NCBI GenBank assembly: GCA_024637035.1
Contig: JAGXFW010000016.1
Location: 124,001 to 188,000 of the forward strand
DNA: 64,000 bases
Direction of reading: 5' to 3'
Origin: Actinomycetes bacterium
GTDB lineage: Bacteria > Actinomycetota > Thermoleophilia > RBG-16-64-13
The translations under genes were made by a program, and so were the position numbers. A model generated the notes under the pieces. The model did no database searches and had not been told where the DNA came from. It was given only the letters and a program-made list of their open reading frames with translations. Shown in pieces: positions 1-8,249 of this stretch (its first letter is position 1; every line of letters begins with the position of its first letter).

Positions 1-28
1 TGGCCGGCCACCGTCTCAGCAGCAGATG

Positions 29-1240
29 TTACTGAGGAGCGAGGACCCACGTCCCGCCTTCGATCATGACCACGGTAAGATCGTCCGGGGTCAGACCGTC
101 ATGGTCGGTGGGTGAGTAGTTGTACACGCCGTCGGGAGTGATAACACCCTTGGTCTCGTTCAGGGCCTTCTGGATGTCGGCGGCCTCAGTGCTGCCGGCA
201 CGGTTGATGGCCTCGAGCACGAGCGTCAGTCCTCCGAACGCATGTCCGGCGAAGGTGGGCGGCGGGTTGCCCGTCGCCGCGGTGAACGCCGCCACGAACT
301 GGTCGACGATCGCCTTCTGGGCCGGATCCGTGAACGATGCGGGCACGAGGAGACGGCCGGCAGGGAAGATCACGCCTTCGCCCGCGTCACCGGCCAAGTC
401 GATGAACGACTTGTTGGCGATGCCGTGGCTGCCGACGTACGGCTGCGTCATGCCGAGTTGCTTCATGTTCTTGGCGGCGATAGCGGGCCCTGGGTTGGTG
501 CCCCAGACCACTACGACGTCCGGCGACGCGCCCTTGATCTTGGTGAGCTGAGCCGTGATGTCGGTGTCCTCGTTCTTGTACGACTCGGTGGCGACGATCT
601 CGAGACCGAAGTCGGCCGCCCGGGCTGCGATGTCGGCCGAACCGGAGGCGCCGTAGGCGTTCTCATCATGGAGCACAGCGATCTTCGTGAGCTTCATGGT
701 GTTCTGGATGTAGCCGAGAGCTGCGCCGACGGCCAAGAAGTCGCGCGGCGGTGCACGCCAGGTCCAGTCGACCGGAGGATCAGTGATCTTGTTGGATGCG
801 GCGAGCGCCATCAGCGGCATGCCGGCTGCTTCGGTGATCGGCTTGATGGCCAGGGTGGAAGCCGAGATCGAGCTACCGAGGATCGCCACGACCTTGTCTT
901 GCTGGATCAGCTTGTTGACAGCCGTGACGGCTTCGGTCGGGTTGCTCTGGTCGTCCTCGATGATGATCTTGACGGGCCGTCCCAGGATGCCGACCTTGTT
1001 GATCTCGGCTTCGAGCATCACAAGCGCTGCGCGCTCAGGCTCGCCGAGCGGAGACGCCGGGCCGGTTGCCGAGACTATGGCGCCTATGACGATAGGATCG
1101 CCACTCGGGCCCGCCACCTCGGTGGTCGTGGTCTCCGCGGCGACGGTGGTCGTGGTGGTCGTTTCGCCGCACCCCGCGACCAGAAGCATCGCGAAGGCCA
1201 CCACCAGAGCGACGACCAAGACTACGTGACTTCTTCTCAT
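29..1240 (-). CDS. Branched-chain amino-acid-type ABC transporter substrate-binding lipoprotein (LivJ-like)
   Basis: Extracytoplasmic binding protein of the Leu/Ile/Val-type ABC importer family (periplasmic-binding fold type 1). The ATG at 1240 is chosen because a strong GGGGGAG Shine-Dalgarno lies just upstream; an in-frame start 69 bases earlier lacks one. The 403-residue product starts with a charged N-terminus and hydrophobic segment, then a lipobox (LLVAGC). A Thr/Glu-rich linker follows before the mature domain (IVIGAIVSATGP onward), which is typical of this family. Permease and ATPase genes are not visible and may lie left of the window. The actual ligand cannot be told from sequence: amino acids, amides and aromatic acids are all known for relatives. 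A consensus-like promoter sits about 110 bases upstream. Confidence 0.9.
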   Translation of the reverse strand: MRRSHVVLVVALVVAFAMLLVAGCGETTTTTTVAAETTTTEVAGPSGDPIVIGAIVSATGPASPLGEPERAALVMLEAEINKVGILGRPVKIIIEDDQSNPTEAVTAVNKLIQQDKVVAILGSSISASTLAIKPITEAAGMPLMALAASNKITDPPVDWTWRAPPRDFLAVGAALGYIQNTMKLTKIAVLHDENAYGASGSADIAARAADFGLEIVATESYKNEDTDITAQLTKIKGASPDVVVVWGTNPGPAIAAKNMKQLGMTQPYVGSHGIANKSFIDLAGDAGEGVIFPAGRLLVPASFTDPAQKAIVDQFVAAFTAATGNPPPTFAGHAFGGLTLVLEAINRAGSTEAADIQKALNETKGVITPDGVYNYSPTDHDGLTPDDLTVVMIEGGTWVLAPQ

Positions 1241-1303
1241 CTGTGCTCCCCCTTGTCGGCTTGCCCAATCGGGGGCCGAAGTCCACATCGCCTCGGCACC
1301 CCC

Positions 1304-1376
1304 GCGCACCTACCAGTGCGCCCCTCAAACAACTGCTACCAGCCCAACTATAGACGAGAACTCCTCTCGCCTACAA
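1304..1376 (-). promoter_or_regulatory. Promoter and leader hairpin for the LivJ-like gene
   Basis: On the minus strand TTGTAG (1371-1376) is separated by 18 bases from TATAGT (1347-1352), a good primary-sigma promoter. The leader it would produce contains a 6-bp hairpin, GCGCAC/GTGCGC, with a 6-base loop (1304-1321). Nothing else is seen between 1241 and 1430. Confidence 0.6.
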
Positions 1377-1430
1377 CGCCGGAGCCGCCCTACAGAACAG
1401 CCACGAAGATTCGACGGCGCGACGGCGGTC

Positions 1431-1835
1431 CTACTGCAGGTCGGACAGGCACTCGAAGCCCCGCTCGACCAGGATGCCTTCGACGGCGTCGGGATCGTCT
1501 ACACGAAGAACCACCGATTGCCTGGTGGTCATGTACATATACTCGATGTTGACACCCGCATTCGACAGCACGCTCACCACGTTCGCCAGATCGCGGGTGC
1601 CGGCCTTGATGGAGGCGGACACCACCCTGTTCTCGACGACCGTGAAGCCGTGGCTTCGGAGCACATCGCATGCTTCCGCGCCCCGCGAACTCAAGATGCG
1701 CACGATGCCGTAGTCGCTCACATCGGCCACCGAGAAGCCGAAGACAGGGATGTCTTCCTGCGCGAGGGCGCTCAGGAGTTCAGCGATCCTCCCCTTCTTG
1801 TTCTCGAGGAACACGGACAGCTGTCCAACGGACAC
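1431..1835 (-). CDS. Tandem ACT-domain protein
   Basis: About 134 residues comprising two ACT domains. The first begins at QLSVFLENKKGRIAE and the second around ASIKAGTRDLANVVSVLSNA. Stand-alone double-ACT proteins of this size (COG4747 type) are thought to bind amino acids and are often found beside amino-acid transport or indolepyruvate/acyl-CoA ligase genes. Here the protein sits upstream of a branched-chain amino-acid binding lipoprotein on the same strand, which fits an amino-acid-sensing role (inference). GTG at 1835 is preferred because AGGGGG lies 9 bases upstream; GTG at 1844 abuts that motif. No enzymatic residues are present. Confidence 0.8.
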   Translation of the reverse strand: MSVGQLSVFLENKKGRIAELLSALAQEDIPVFGFSVADVSDYGIVRILSSRGAEACDVLRSHGFTVVENRVVSASIKAGTRDLANVVSVLSNAGVNIEYMYMTTRQSVVLRVDDPDAVEGILVERGFECLSDLQ

Positions 1836-1882
1836 GCTCGTCACCCCCCTGCTGCGCCTCAGTGCTAGATCCGACCGCGATG

Positions 1883-1911
1883 ATTCTACGCCCGAGGTCC
1901 TCGCACCGCAA
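1883..1911 (-). promoter_or_regulatory. Promoter for the ACT-domain gene
   Basis: TTGCGG (1906-1911), a 17-base spacer, then TAGAAT (1883-1888) on the minus strand, about 50 bases before the chosen GTG start. Confidence 0.5.
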
Positions 1912-2064
1912 ACAGGTCGGGCGAGCACCCCTGTACGGCACTACAGGATTTTCGGTGGCGGGGTGTGCGCCATGCGGTACCATGGGACTCGGTCGCGGCG
2001 TCTCTCTGACGAGCCGTTCTCCCCAAGCCCAGCCAGCAAGAACAAGCAGGGAAGGTATCGATAC

Positions 2065-2535
2065 ATGGACGTGCGCAGTGCGGTGGTCGCCGATGTCCCC
2101 GCGATCCAGAGACTCATCAACGGCTACGCCGAAACGGGGGTGATGCTCCCCCGATCACTCCACTCCATCTACGGCCAGATCCGAGATCACCTCGTGGCTC
2201 TCGAAGACGGGAACGTGGTGGGCTGCGTGGCTCTCTCAGTGGTCTGGCAGGATCTGGCCGAAGTGAGATCGCTGGCCGTCGCGCAAAGCCACGCCGGACA
2301 CAGTATCGGCACGACGCTGGTGTCCAGGGCCCTGGCGGAGGCCCGGACCTTGGGCGTGAACCGCGTGTTCGTACTCACCTACATCGAGCAGTTCTTCCAT
2401 CGACTCGGGTTCCGCGGCGTGGAGAAGTCTGAGCTTCCCCACAAGATCTGGCGAGAATGCGTGCACTGCGTGCACTTCCCCGATTGCGACGAGACGGCCC
2501 TAGTGATCGATCTCGCGGACGTCACTCCGGATTGA
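2065..2535 (+). CDS. argA: Short GNAT acetyltransferase, N-acetylglutamate synthase-like
   Basis: A 156-residue GNAT-fold protein resembling the stand-alone short N-acetylglutamate synthases (COG1246) that supply the first step of arginine synthesis in bacteria without a classical ArgA or ArgJ bypass. Recognisable features are the N-terminal RSAVVADVPAIQRLINGYA segment, the MLPRSLHSIY motif, acetyl-CoA-binding residues in AVAQSHAGHSIGTTL and the C-terminal FHRLGF...PHKIWRECVHCVHFP. ATG at 2065 follows AGGGAAGG, whereas earlier in-frame starts would cover a non-coding-looking leader. It overlaps the convergent hydrolase gene by 14 bases. No arginine genes are adjacent, so the substrate rests on family resemblance; another amino-acid acetyltransferase is possible. 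Confidence 0.75.
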   Translation: MDVRSAVVADVPAIQRLINGYAETGVMLPRSLHSIYGQIRDHLVALEDGNVVGCVALSVVWQDLAEVRSLAVAQSHAGHSIGTTLVSRALAEARTLGVNRVFVLTYIEQFFHRLGFRGVEKSELPHKIWRECVHCVHFPDCDETALVIDLADVTPD

Positions 2536-3757
2536 GGGCGGCCTCTGTGTAGGTGACCGACGAATCCCAGAGGATCCACTCGGTGTATCCGAGTTCCTCG
2601 GCCGCACGGATCTGGGCCCGCACCTGCTCCGGCCCGTAGGTGACCCCGTCCAGAGAGAAATCCTGCAACCACGGGCGCACGATCGCTCCGCTGCCATCGA
2701 GCCGGCGACCGGAGTCCAGCATGGCGAACTTGACCACCTCGTACGGACTGCTGTTCGGGTCCTTAAGATTGTACGAACCCGCGTAATAGTGTGATGGGTA
2801 GACCATCGGGCTGACGATGTCTACGTTGCGGGCCACCTTCTCCACCTTCTGCCCGATGCCGAGGTCGTCCTTCACGTGCACGGTCAGACCGAACACATCC
2901 GCAGAGACCCACACGCCCCGTTTCTCCAGCCTTCCACGAGCGTACTCGAGAAAGCCGGCGATGGCGTCCTCCATGGGCCGGTCCTTGCCTGGGTAGACCG
3001 TGTCGGAGATCTTCCCGTCGCTTGGGAAGCGTACGTAGTCGAATTGTATCTCCCTGAAACCCTTGGCGGCCGCGTCCTCGGCTACATCGACAAGGTAGTC
3101 CCACACCCGTGGGTCGTATGGATTCAGGAACGAGATCCCCTTGTAGTCCTCCCACAATCCCCCGTTCTTGCTCTGCACTCCCCACTCGGGTCTCTTCTTT
3201 GCCAAACGGTCGTCCTTGAACGAGACGATGCGGGCTATCGGGATCACGTTGTGCTCGTTCAGTGCCGAGATGAAGGCGTCGATGTCCTTGATGCGTGGGT
3301 CCTCAAGACCGAGCTCGTCGGCCAACGGGATGTCGGTGTCGTATGCGAGGAACCCCAGGTCGTCCTTGACTTCGACCACCATCGCGTTGATCTCGGTGCG
3401 GTCGCAGAGGCCAAGCTGCTTCTCCAGCAGCTCTGGGGATCCCGCTATCCAGCTCGATACATGGATGCCCTTGACCGGCACGTACCTCGCATCGCGGTAC
3501 TTGATCGGGTCGAAGCCCACGGTCACCGGGTACTCTGGCTGGGCGGCCGGCGAGGATTCGACCTGGGATGCGGCGCCGCTGCCCCCGAAATGGGGGAACC
3601 CCACCTCGAAACCGCCCCCCGCCACTCTGCTGCCCACATTCCAGAACAGCGCGAACCCAGCCAGGAAAGCCACGATCGCGGCTGCCACGAGCACGATGAG
3701 GAACGGGCCGGCCGCCCGAGAGCCGCGTCTGCGGCCTGAGGTCAAGAGCGTCTTCAT
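2522..3757 (-). CDS. Membrane-anchored putative glycoside hydrolase (DUF4015 family)
   Basis: A 411-residue protein with a single N-terminal transmembrane segment (residues about 17-39) and an extracytoplasmic domain of the DUF4015 putative glycosyl hydrolase family. That family has a TIM-barrel fold. Diagnostic stretches are GIHVSSW near the domain start, INAMVVEVKDDLG, the REIQFDYVRFPSDG motif carrying likely active-site acids, and WVSADVFGL. Members are thought to act on cell-envelope or exopolysaccharide glycans, but the substrate is not established. It is divergent from a polysaccharide deacetylase gene 130 bases away, which supports a shared role in surface polysaccharide turnover (inference). 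Start ATG at 3757 has only a weak ribosome-binding site. Confidence 0.8.
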   Translation of the reverse strand: MKTLLTSGRRRGSRAAGPFLIVLVAAAIVAFLAGFALFWNVGSRVAGGGFEVGFPHFGGSGAASQVESSPAAQPEYPVTVGFDPIKYRDARYVPVKGIHVSSWIAGSPELLEKQLGLCDRTEINAMVVEVKDDLGFLAYDTDIPLADELGLEDPRIKDIDAFISALNEHNVIPIARIVSFKDDRLAKKRPEWGVQSKNGGLWEDYKGISFLNPYDPRVWDYLVDVAEDAAAKGFREIQFDYVRFPSDGKISDTVYPGKDRPMEDAIAGFLEYARGRLEKRGVWVSADVFGLTVHVKDDLGIGQKVEKVARNVDIVSPMVYPSHYYAGSYNLKDPNSSPYEVVKFAMLDSGRRLDGSGAIVRPWLQDFSLDGVTYGPEQVRAQIRAAEELGYTEWILWDSSVTYTEAALNPE

Positions 3758-3887
3758 TGCGAGCGTAGTCTAGCAGAGGGAGGCAGTAGAAGGGGCCGCC
3801 CAGGCCGAGTAGGACCGCACCGGCAGCGGGTCACCGGGCGCGGGCGAGGTGTGCGCGACTCCGGTGGGATGCTAACCTGATGGAGAT

Positions 3888-4961
3888 ATGCGTACAGACA
3901 AGATCATCCGCTTCTTCGTTGGCGCGTTCGTCGTGGGTAGTCTGCTGGGCCTGATGGGGGGCCTGCTCTTCGGAGGCCCGAGCACCGCGAACACGGCCGC
4001 CCGCGGCGACGCCGAGAGCGCCGAGCCCGCGCCGGAGCCGGCTGCGGCCCAACCTATGACACCCGAGAAGGCTCAGGCGATCGGGGCCAACGAGTTGGGC
4101 ACGATCATGGTGCTCGAATACCACAAGATCGGGAGCCCTTCCACGGAGTGGACGCGCACACCTGAGGACTTCCGCGCCGACCTCGCCTTGCTGTGGGACG
4201 AGGGATACTACCCGATCAACCTTCGCGACCTCGCCACGGGCAACATCGAGGTGCCTGCCGGCAAGACACCGGTGGTACTCACATTCGACGACTCGAGCCC
4301 GGGCCAGTACCGGCTTCTTGAGGATGGCACGATCGATCCCGACTGCGCGGTGGGTGTCATGCAGGCTGCCACGCGCGCCGGGCGATGGGCCTCGCGCGCC
4401 ACGTTTTTCGTGCTCCTCGATGTCCGACCAGCCGATCATCTCCTGTTCGGCCAGCCCGACAGCCAGTCTGAGAAGCTGCGCAACCTCGTCTCCTGGGGCT
4501 ACGAAGTCGGCAGTCACACAGTGACGCACCTCAACCTGAAGGAAGCGTCTCAGGAAGAGTCCGTGAAGCAGCTTGCGGTCTCAAAAGCGACCATCGAGAA
4601 GATCGTCGGTTCAGGCTACTCGGTGGACACCATGTCGGTGCCGTTCGGAGCATATCCCAAGGATGACTCCATTCTGGCCGCAGGCACCCATGAGGACCTC
4701 TCGTATCGCTACCTAGCGGCCGTCGAGGTGACGGGTGGGTCATCCTCTTCTCCGTACTCTACAGAGTTCGCACCGCTGCACATCCCACGCATCGTGGTCG
4801 ACGGCGGTTCGCTTCGCGCTGCGGTGCAGCGGTTCAAGGACAACCCCAAGCTACGCTACGTATCTGACGGAGACCCTTCGGCCGTCTCCTTCCCCGAGGG
4901 CGTGCCGGACGAGCTGGGTGCGGCGCTCGCGGACCTCGGTCGCCCGATCATCACGTACTAA
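3888..4961 (+). CDS. Polysaccharide deacetylase family protein (NodB homology)
   Basis: A 357-residue secreted or membrane-anchored carbohydrate esterase 4 protein. An uncleaved-looking signal anchor at residues 11-32 is followed by a Pro/Ala-rich linker and the NodB domain. Visible catalytic features are the LTFDD motif (base and metal aspartates) and SHTVTHLNL (two metal-binding His). A third conserved stretch is VPFGAYPKDD. It probably deacetylates peptidoglycan or an exopolysaccharide at the cell surface. TAACCT at 3873-3878 lies nine bases before the ATG and GGAG lies three bases before it, so translation may be leaderless or depend on a tight Shine-Dalgarno. Divergent from the putative glycosidase gene. 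Confidence 0.88.
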   Translation: MRTDKIIRFFVGAFVVGSLLGLMGGLLFGGPSTANTAARGDAESAEPAPEPAAAQPMTPEKAQAIGANELGTIMVLEYHKIGSPSTEWTRTPEDFRADLALLWDEGYYPINLRDLATGNIEVPAGKTPVVLTFDDSSPGQYRLLEDGTIDPDCAVGVMQAATRAGRWASRATFFVLLDVRPADHLLFGQPDSQSEKLRNLVSWGYEVGSHTVTHLNLKEASQEESVKQLAVSKATIEKIVGSGYSVDTMSVPFGAYPKDDSILAAGTHEDLSYRYLAAVEVTGGSSSSPYSTEFAPLHIPRIVVDGGSLRAAVQRFKDNPKLRYVSDGDPSAVSFPEGVPDELGAALADLGRPIITY

Positions 4962-4982
4962 TCGAGCGGGCGGCTTACGCCG

Positions 4983-5207
4983 TCACTCGTCGGGAGCTTC
5001 CTCCTCGAGTGAGATGACACCGGCGTGCTCCGCGACGACCAGGTTCGCCCCGCAGAGTCCGCAGTCTACCTTCCGACCCGGCTCAGCCGCACCGACCTGC
5101 AGGTTGACGTGACACACTGGGCACAGCGCGTCCACGACGGCCTCGGTTCCCTGAAGGGGCAACTTCTCACCGACGATCTCCCAAAGTGGATCGTACTTCT
5201 TAGCCAA
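4983..5207 (-). CDS. Small zinc-ribbon protein of unknown role
   Basis: A 74-residue protein with two CxxC pairs (CPVC and CGLC) about 20 residues apart, typical of a zinc ribbon, and an acidic C-terminus (SLEEEAPDE). TTG at 5207 is chosen because AGGAG lies six bases upstream; a GTG 27 bases earlier has no such signal. It converges with the deacetylase gene and is divergent from lipB. No enzymatic domain is visible. It could be a small RNA- or protein-binding adaptor, but nothing in the context fixes its role. Confidence 0.7.
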   Translation of the reverse strand: MAKKYDPLWEIVGEKLPLQGTEAVVDALCPVCHVNLQVGAAEPGRKVDCGLCGANLVVAEHAGVISLEEEAPDE

Positions 5208-5390
5208 GGGTGCTCCTCTTCTCCGTATGCTCACAGTCCGCGTCCACGGGTTCGGCCGCGGCCGCTAGAGTCTCTCACACCGTCACCGGTTCACTCAAGC
5301 GGTTCAGAGGTACACGAGCGTCTGCCGCCGGTCCAGAGCACCCCGCCATGACACTCAGCGCAATCACATCCGTCGGCGCACGCGACCCTC

Positions 5391-5419
5391 TTGGTGGCGG
5401 GAGCGAGGGGGTGTAACCT
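5391..5419 (+). promoter_or_regulatory. lipB promoter placed for leaderless transcription
   Basis: TTGGTG (5391-5396), a 17-base spacer and TAACCT (5414-5419). The ATG of lipB at 5427 is only seven bases after the -10 element, so the transcript would start at or next to the initiation codon. No Shine-Dalgarno is present. Confidence 0.6.
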
Positions 5420-5426
5420 CCTCCTC

Positions 5427-6116
5427 ATGGTCATCCCGGTCCTCGATCTGGGCCTCTGCCCCTACGAACCCGTACAGGAGCTTCAAGCCACCCTTCGAAA
5501 CGCTGTCGCCGAAGGATCGATCCCGGGCGTACTCCTCCTCCTCGAGCACGCCCCGGTCATCACTCTTGGCAGCAGGGGTTCAGAAGCCGACCTTCTGCCC
5601 GGGCTCGACCTAGGCGGCGTGAATATCCCTGTTGTGCTATCGGAGAGAGGCGGCGCTGCTACCCTTCACGCGCCCGGCCAGTTGGTGTGCTATCCGGTGG
5701 TCCGCCTCCCTCGGCAGGACCTGCGCGCCTTCGTCATGGGGCTGGAGGCGACCCTGATCGACCTTCTCTCGCCACTGGGTGTCGCGGCGGAGCGCAGACC
5801 GGGGGCGCCAGGCCTCTACGTGGGGGGCCGGAAGATCGCGTCCGTTGGCCTTCGATGCCGTCGCTGGGTGGCCAGTCACGGGACATCTCTGAACGTCACG
5901 ATCGACCTTGGGTTGTTCGACCGCATCGTCTCCTGCGGCGAGACTGGACTGTCTCAGACGAGCGTGCTTGCGGAGAAGGGTGAGGCCCCTCCGATGGACG
6001 AACTGAAGGCCTCGTACGTTGCGTCGTTCGAACGGGTGTTCCCGCTTCGGCTGGGTCCGGTGGAGCGGATCGATCACCGAGAAGTGCTACAACGACTGGG
6101 CGTGGCTCCACGCTGA
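5427..6116 (+). CDS. lipB: Octanoyl-(acyl carrier protein):protein transferase LipB
   Basis: Transfers octanoate from acyl carrier protein to lipoyl domains in the cytoplasm, the first step of protein lipoylation. The 229-residue product (family usually 210-250) shows the LEHAPVITLGSRG segment, RGGAATLHAPGQ (family usually HGPGQ), the catalytic lysine in GGRKIASVG and the catalytic cysteine in RIVSCGE. ATG at 5427 is where family homology begins (MVIPVLDLG). The partner lipoyl synthase lipA is not in the window. The promoter position suggests leaderless translation. The HAPGQ variant is mild and probably tolerated, since the catalytic Lys and Cys are intact. Confidence 0.93.
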   Translation: MVIPVLDLGLCPYEPVQELQATLRNAVAEGSIPGVLLLLEHAPVITLGSRGSEADLLPGLDLGGVNIPVVLSERGGAATLHAPGQLVCYPVVRLPRQDLRAFVMGLEATLIDLLSPLGVAAERRPGAPGLYVGGRKIASVGLRCRRWVASHGTSLNVTIDLGLFDRIVSCGETGLSQTSVLAEKGEAPPMDELKASYVASFERVFPLRLGPVERIDHREVLQRLGVAPR

Positions 6117-6154
6117 CGAGGGGCTGTCTATCGTAGCACCGCCACGGTCGGCCT

Positions 6155-6376
6155 TTAGTCGACCAGGCGGACCCGCTCTACCTCCAGACGCCTCGTCGGC
6201 TCCCCGTTCGTGACGTTCCGACGTCGCCGCAGGCAATCCGACCAAGGACTCTGGTGTGCGCGATACGTGGGGCAGGACACCTCTTCGACGCGCAGTGCGC
6301 AGAGATGCTCGACACCGAAGAAGCACGTGTCACAGGAAGGACACGGAACAGAGGCGACCGACGAGATTGCGCTCAA
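6155..6376 (-). CDS. Possible small Cys-rich protein
   Basis: A candidate 73-residue protein starting at TTG 6376 behind a good AGGGAAGG ribosome-binding site. It contains CPSCDTC, then a Cys in EHLCAL and another in SCPTYRAH, a spacing reminiscent of small metal-binding proteins, and it ends in a basic stretch. I do not recognise the family. The surrounding non-coding interval (6117-6545) otherwise holds no gene I can support; 6377-6533 shows nothing. Length and composition make a chance ORF possible. Confidence 0.4.
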   Translation of the reverse strand: MSAISSVASVPCPSCDTCFFGVEHLCALRVEEVSCPTYRAHQSPWSDCLRRRRNVTNGEPTRRLEVERVRLVD

Positions 6377-6545
6377 GCCCACCCTTCCCTGTAACGCGAC
6401 ATTGTCGAGACCCGACGGTCCACACCATAGCGACCGTCCAAGGTCGAAGCAATGGGGCGCGGGACCGCTTGTCGCAAAATGCGGGGAAACTTCGTGCCGA
6501 GCGTCGCGGGCCACGTCCCACCGTCGAGTGAAGTAGAATGGGCCC

Positions 6546-6698
6546 ATGGACAAGAAGAACGGACAAGACAAGAGCTGCAACGCCGACCGCACCCAGCGCA
6601 AGCACTGCGTGTTCTACCACGCCAAGACCGGCGTGTGCACGCGGGCTTCGAACAAGGACACCTGGCAGACGAGACTCACGTCTCAGAAGCCACAGTAG
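6546..6698 (+). CDS. Small basic Cys-containing protein, 50 residues
   Basis: ATG at 6546 opens a 50-residue reading frame rich in Lys/Arg/Gln, with three Cys residues spaced ten apart (C11, C21, C31) and the core KHCVFYHAKTGVCT. The lone aromatic cluster next to Cys suggests a tiny metal-binding or structural protein. TAGAAT (6534-6539) lies six bases before the ATG with no Shine-Dalgarno, again the geometry of a leaderless transcript. It sits just upstream of the convergent tRNA-Arg gene. No known family is recognised. Confidence 0.55.
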   Translation: MDKKNGQDKSCNADRTQRKHCVFYHAKTGVCTRASNKDTWQTRLTSQKPQ

Positions 6699-6747
6699 CC
6701 CTTCAGGCGCGTCCCGGCTGGGGCCCAGCTGCGGCGGAGAGTTCTAG

Positions 6748-6820
6748 TGCCCACGGCAGGATTCGAACCTGCGGCACCTGGCTCCGGAGGCCAGTGCTCT
6801 ATCCCCTGAGCTACGTGGGC
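6748..6820 (-). tRNA. tRNA-Arg (anticodon CCG)
   Basis: The minus strand folds as a standard 73-base cloverleaf. The acceptor is GCCCACG/CGTGGGC with discriminator A; the D arm is GCTC...GAGC. The anticodon stem CTGGC/GCCAG carries loop CTCCGGA (anticodon CCG, reading CGG), and the T arm is GCAGG-TTCGAAT-CCTGC. The 3' CCA is not encoded. It lies between the small Cys-containing gene and rnz; RNase Z matures exactly such CCA-less tRNA 3' ends. Confidence 0.96.
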
Positions 6821-6836
6821 GTCCGGGACCCAGCTA

Positions 6837-7826
6837 TTATACCGGTTCCGGCCTGCTCGGCCACTCCTCCTGCGCGTGCCTCGTTTCGGCCATGTTCAGG
6901 ATCAGCTCGGCCGGGCCCTTCTCGGGGTATGGTATGGCCAGATGGTCGAGGTCCGCGGGCAAGATGGTCCGGGGAAAGACGGCCCGCGCCTCCCTCAGGA
7001 GATCTCTCGTGCTGTGCCTGGAGCTGATGTGAGTCAGCACGAGGGTTCCTACGCCGGATGCAGCCGCGATGGACGCTGCTTCACGCGCGGTCGAGTGTCT
7101 CGTTTCCGTGGCGCGTGAGCGCTCCTCCTCCGTGAACGTGCTGTCGTGCACGAGGACGGTTGCTCCGCGAGCCAGTTCAGCCACTCCTTCACAGGGTCTC
7201 GTGTCGCCGGAGATGACCACGGTACGGCCCGATCGCGGTTCGTCCATGACCTGTTCTGGCTCGACCACATCACCCGAGGGGAGCACGAGGGATTCCCCGC
7301 ATTGCAGGCGTCGAAAGTCAGGTCCCGGGGTTACGCCCAGTTCCCGCGCCCGCTCGGGGTGGAAACGGCCGGGCCGTTCCTCCTCCACCAGAGCCCATGC
7401 AAGACTGGGAAGGCCGTGGTCGGTCCTGGTGGCGCGCATATCGAATCCATCGCCGCGCACAACTGTGCCGCCCGTCACCTCGACTATCTCGACCGGGAAC
7501 CCGAAACGTCCGAACATGCGATGGGCGATCTGGAAGATCTCCTCCGTACCGGAAGGCCCGTAGAGCTCCAGCTTCTCTTCCCGTGCCTGCAGGCTCAAGG
7601 TCTTGAGGAGCCCGGGCAGCCCCAGATAGTGGTCGCCGTGAAGGTGGGTGAGGAAGATCTTGTCGATGCGGGCCAGCCCCACCGATCGCATGAGTTGCCG
7701 CTGAGTCCCCTCACCGCAGTCCACGAGATAGCGGTCACCCCCGCGCACGATGAGGAGTCCGCTGGGTCCGCGGTCCACCGTGGGCACCGCGCCCGCTGTA
7801 CCGAGGAAGACGAGTCGCAGGTCCAA
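6837..7826 (-). CDS. rnz: Ribonuclease Z
   Basis: Zinc-dependent endoribonuclease of the metallo-beta-lactamase fold that removes tRNA 3' trailers, notably for tRNAs lacking an encoded CCA. The 329-residue protein has LGTAGAVPT at the N-terminus, VDCGEGTQRQL, the metal-binding THLHGDHYLGLPGLL motif, the exosite region and a C-terminal LTHISSRHS. Start TTG at 7826 lies three bases after the stop of the upstream Cys-rich gene, so the two are likely co-transcribed. The next gene downstream on the same strand is the CCA-less tRNA-Arg, a plausible substrate in the same transcript (inference). Confidence 0.92.
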   Translation of the reverse strand: MDLRLVFLGTAGAVPTVDRGPSGLLIVRGGDRYLVDCGEGTQRQLMRSVGLARIDKIFLTHLHGDHYLGLPGLLKTLSLQAREEKLELYGPSGTEEIFQIAHRMFGRFGFPVEIVEVTGGTVVRGDGFDMRATRTDHGLPSLAWALVEEERPGRFHPERARELGVTPGPDFRRLQCGESLVLPSGDVVEPEQVMDEPRSGRTVVISGDTRPCEGVAELARGATVLVHDSTFTEEERSRATETRHSTAREAASIAAASGVGTLVLTHISSRHSTRDLLREARAVFPRTILPADLDHLAIPYPEKGPAELILNMAETRHAQEEWPSRPEPV

Positions 7827-7829
7827 CGG

Positions 7830-8249
7830 CTACGGGTCGATCACATCGGGTCCATCGACGATACGTCGCACCGCTTCCGCGGTCACCTGATGCGGGCTCT
7901 GTAGGAACTGAGGGTTCACACAGCCGCGCCACGAGTAGTCGACCGTGTAGGCCTTCTCGACGCTGGTGCGGCACTCGGGCAGCGGAGCGCGCCTCGCTCG
8001 GAGCACGCCATAGAGATCCGCTCGGGGCGAGGCCCGATACGGCGCCAGGTCGAGCTCCGCACGGTAGACGTTCTGAATGCACCCGAAGAAGGTGGTGCCG
8101 TGGTCGGCGATGGCGTAGACGTAGCGACATCCGGACTTGAGACAGTGCCCCGGAGCCACTACCCGCTCGCAAATCACCGGACAGCCCCTGCACTCGACGG
8201 CTTCAAGCCTGCGCAGCCATTCTGGTGTGTCGTACGACGCCTCCATCAT
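7830..8249 (-). CDS. Cys-rich protein of unknown function
   Basis: A 139-residue protein with about nine Cys. The N-terminal part has ECRGCPVICERV, GHCLKSGCRYVY and a later FFGCIQNVYRAELD, and the C-terminal half contains ECRTSVEKAY and RGCVNPQFLQSP. The Cys spacing suggests bound zinc or iron-sulfur, but I do not recognise the family. ATG at 8249 is preferred: TATACT (8257-8262, minus strand) lies seven bases upstream, so the mRNA may be leaderless. It is separated from rnz by three bases and probably co-transcribed with it, which hints at RNA metabolism (weak inference). Confidence 0.7.
   Translation of the reverse strand: MMEASYDTPEWLRRLEAVECRGCPVICERVVAPGHCLKSGCRYVYAIADHGTTFFGCIQNVYRAELDLAPYRASPRADLYGVLRARRAPLPECRTSVEKAYTVDYSWRGCVNPQFLQSPHQVTAEAVRRIVDGPDVIDP

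Noticed and set aside
5665-5715. HAPGQ instead of HGPGQ in LipB as a sign of inactivity
   Set aside because: The catalytic Lys and Cys are intact and the rest of the fold motifs are present, so the substitution is noted but not treated as inactivating.
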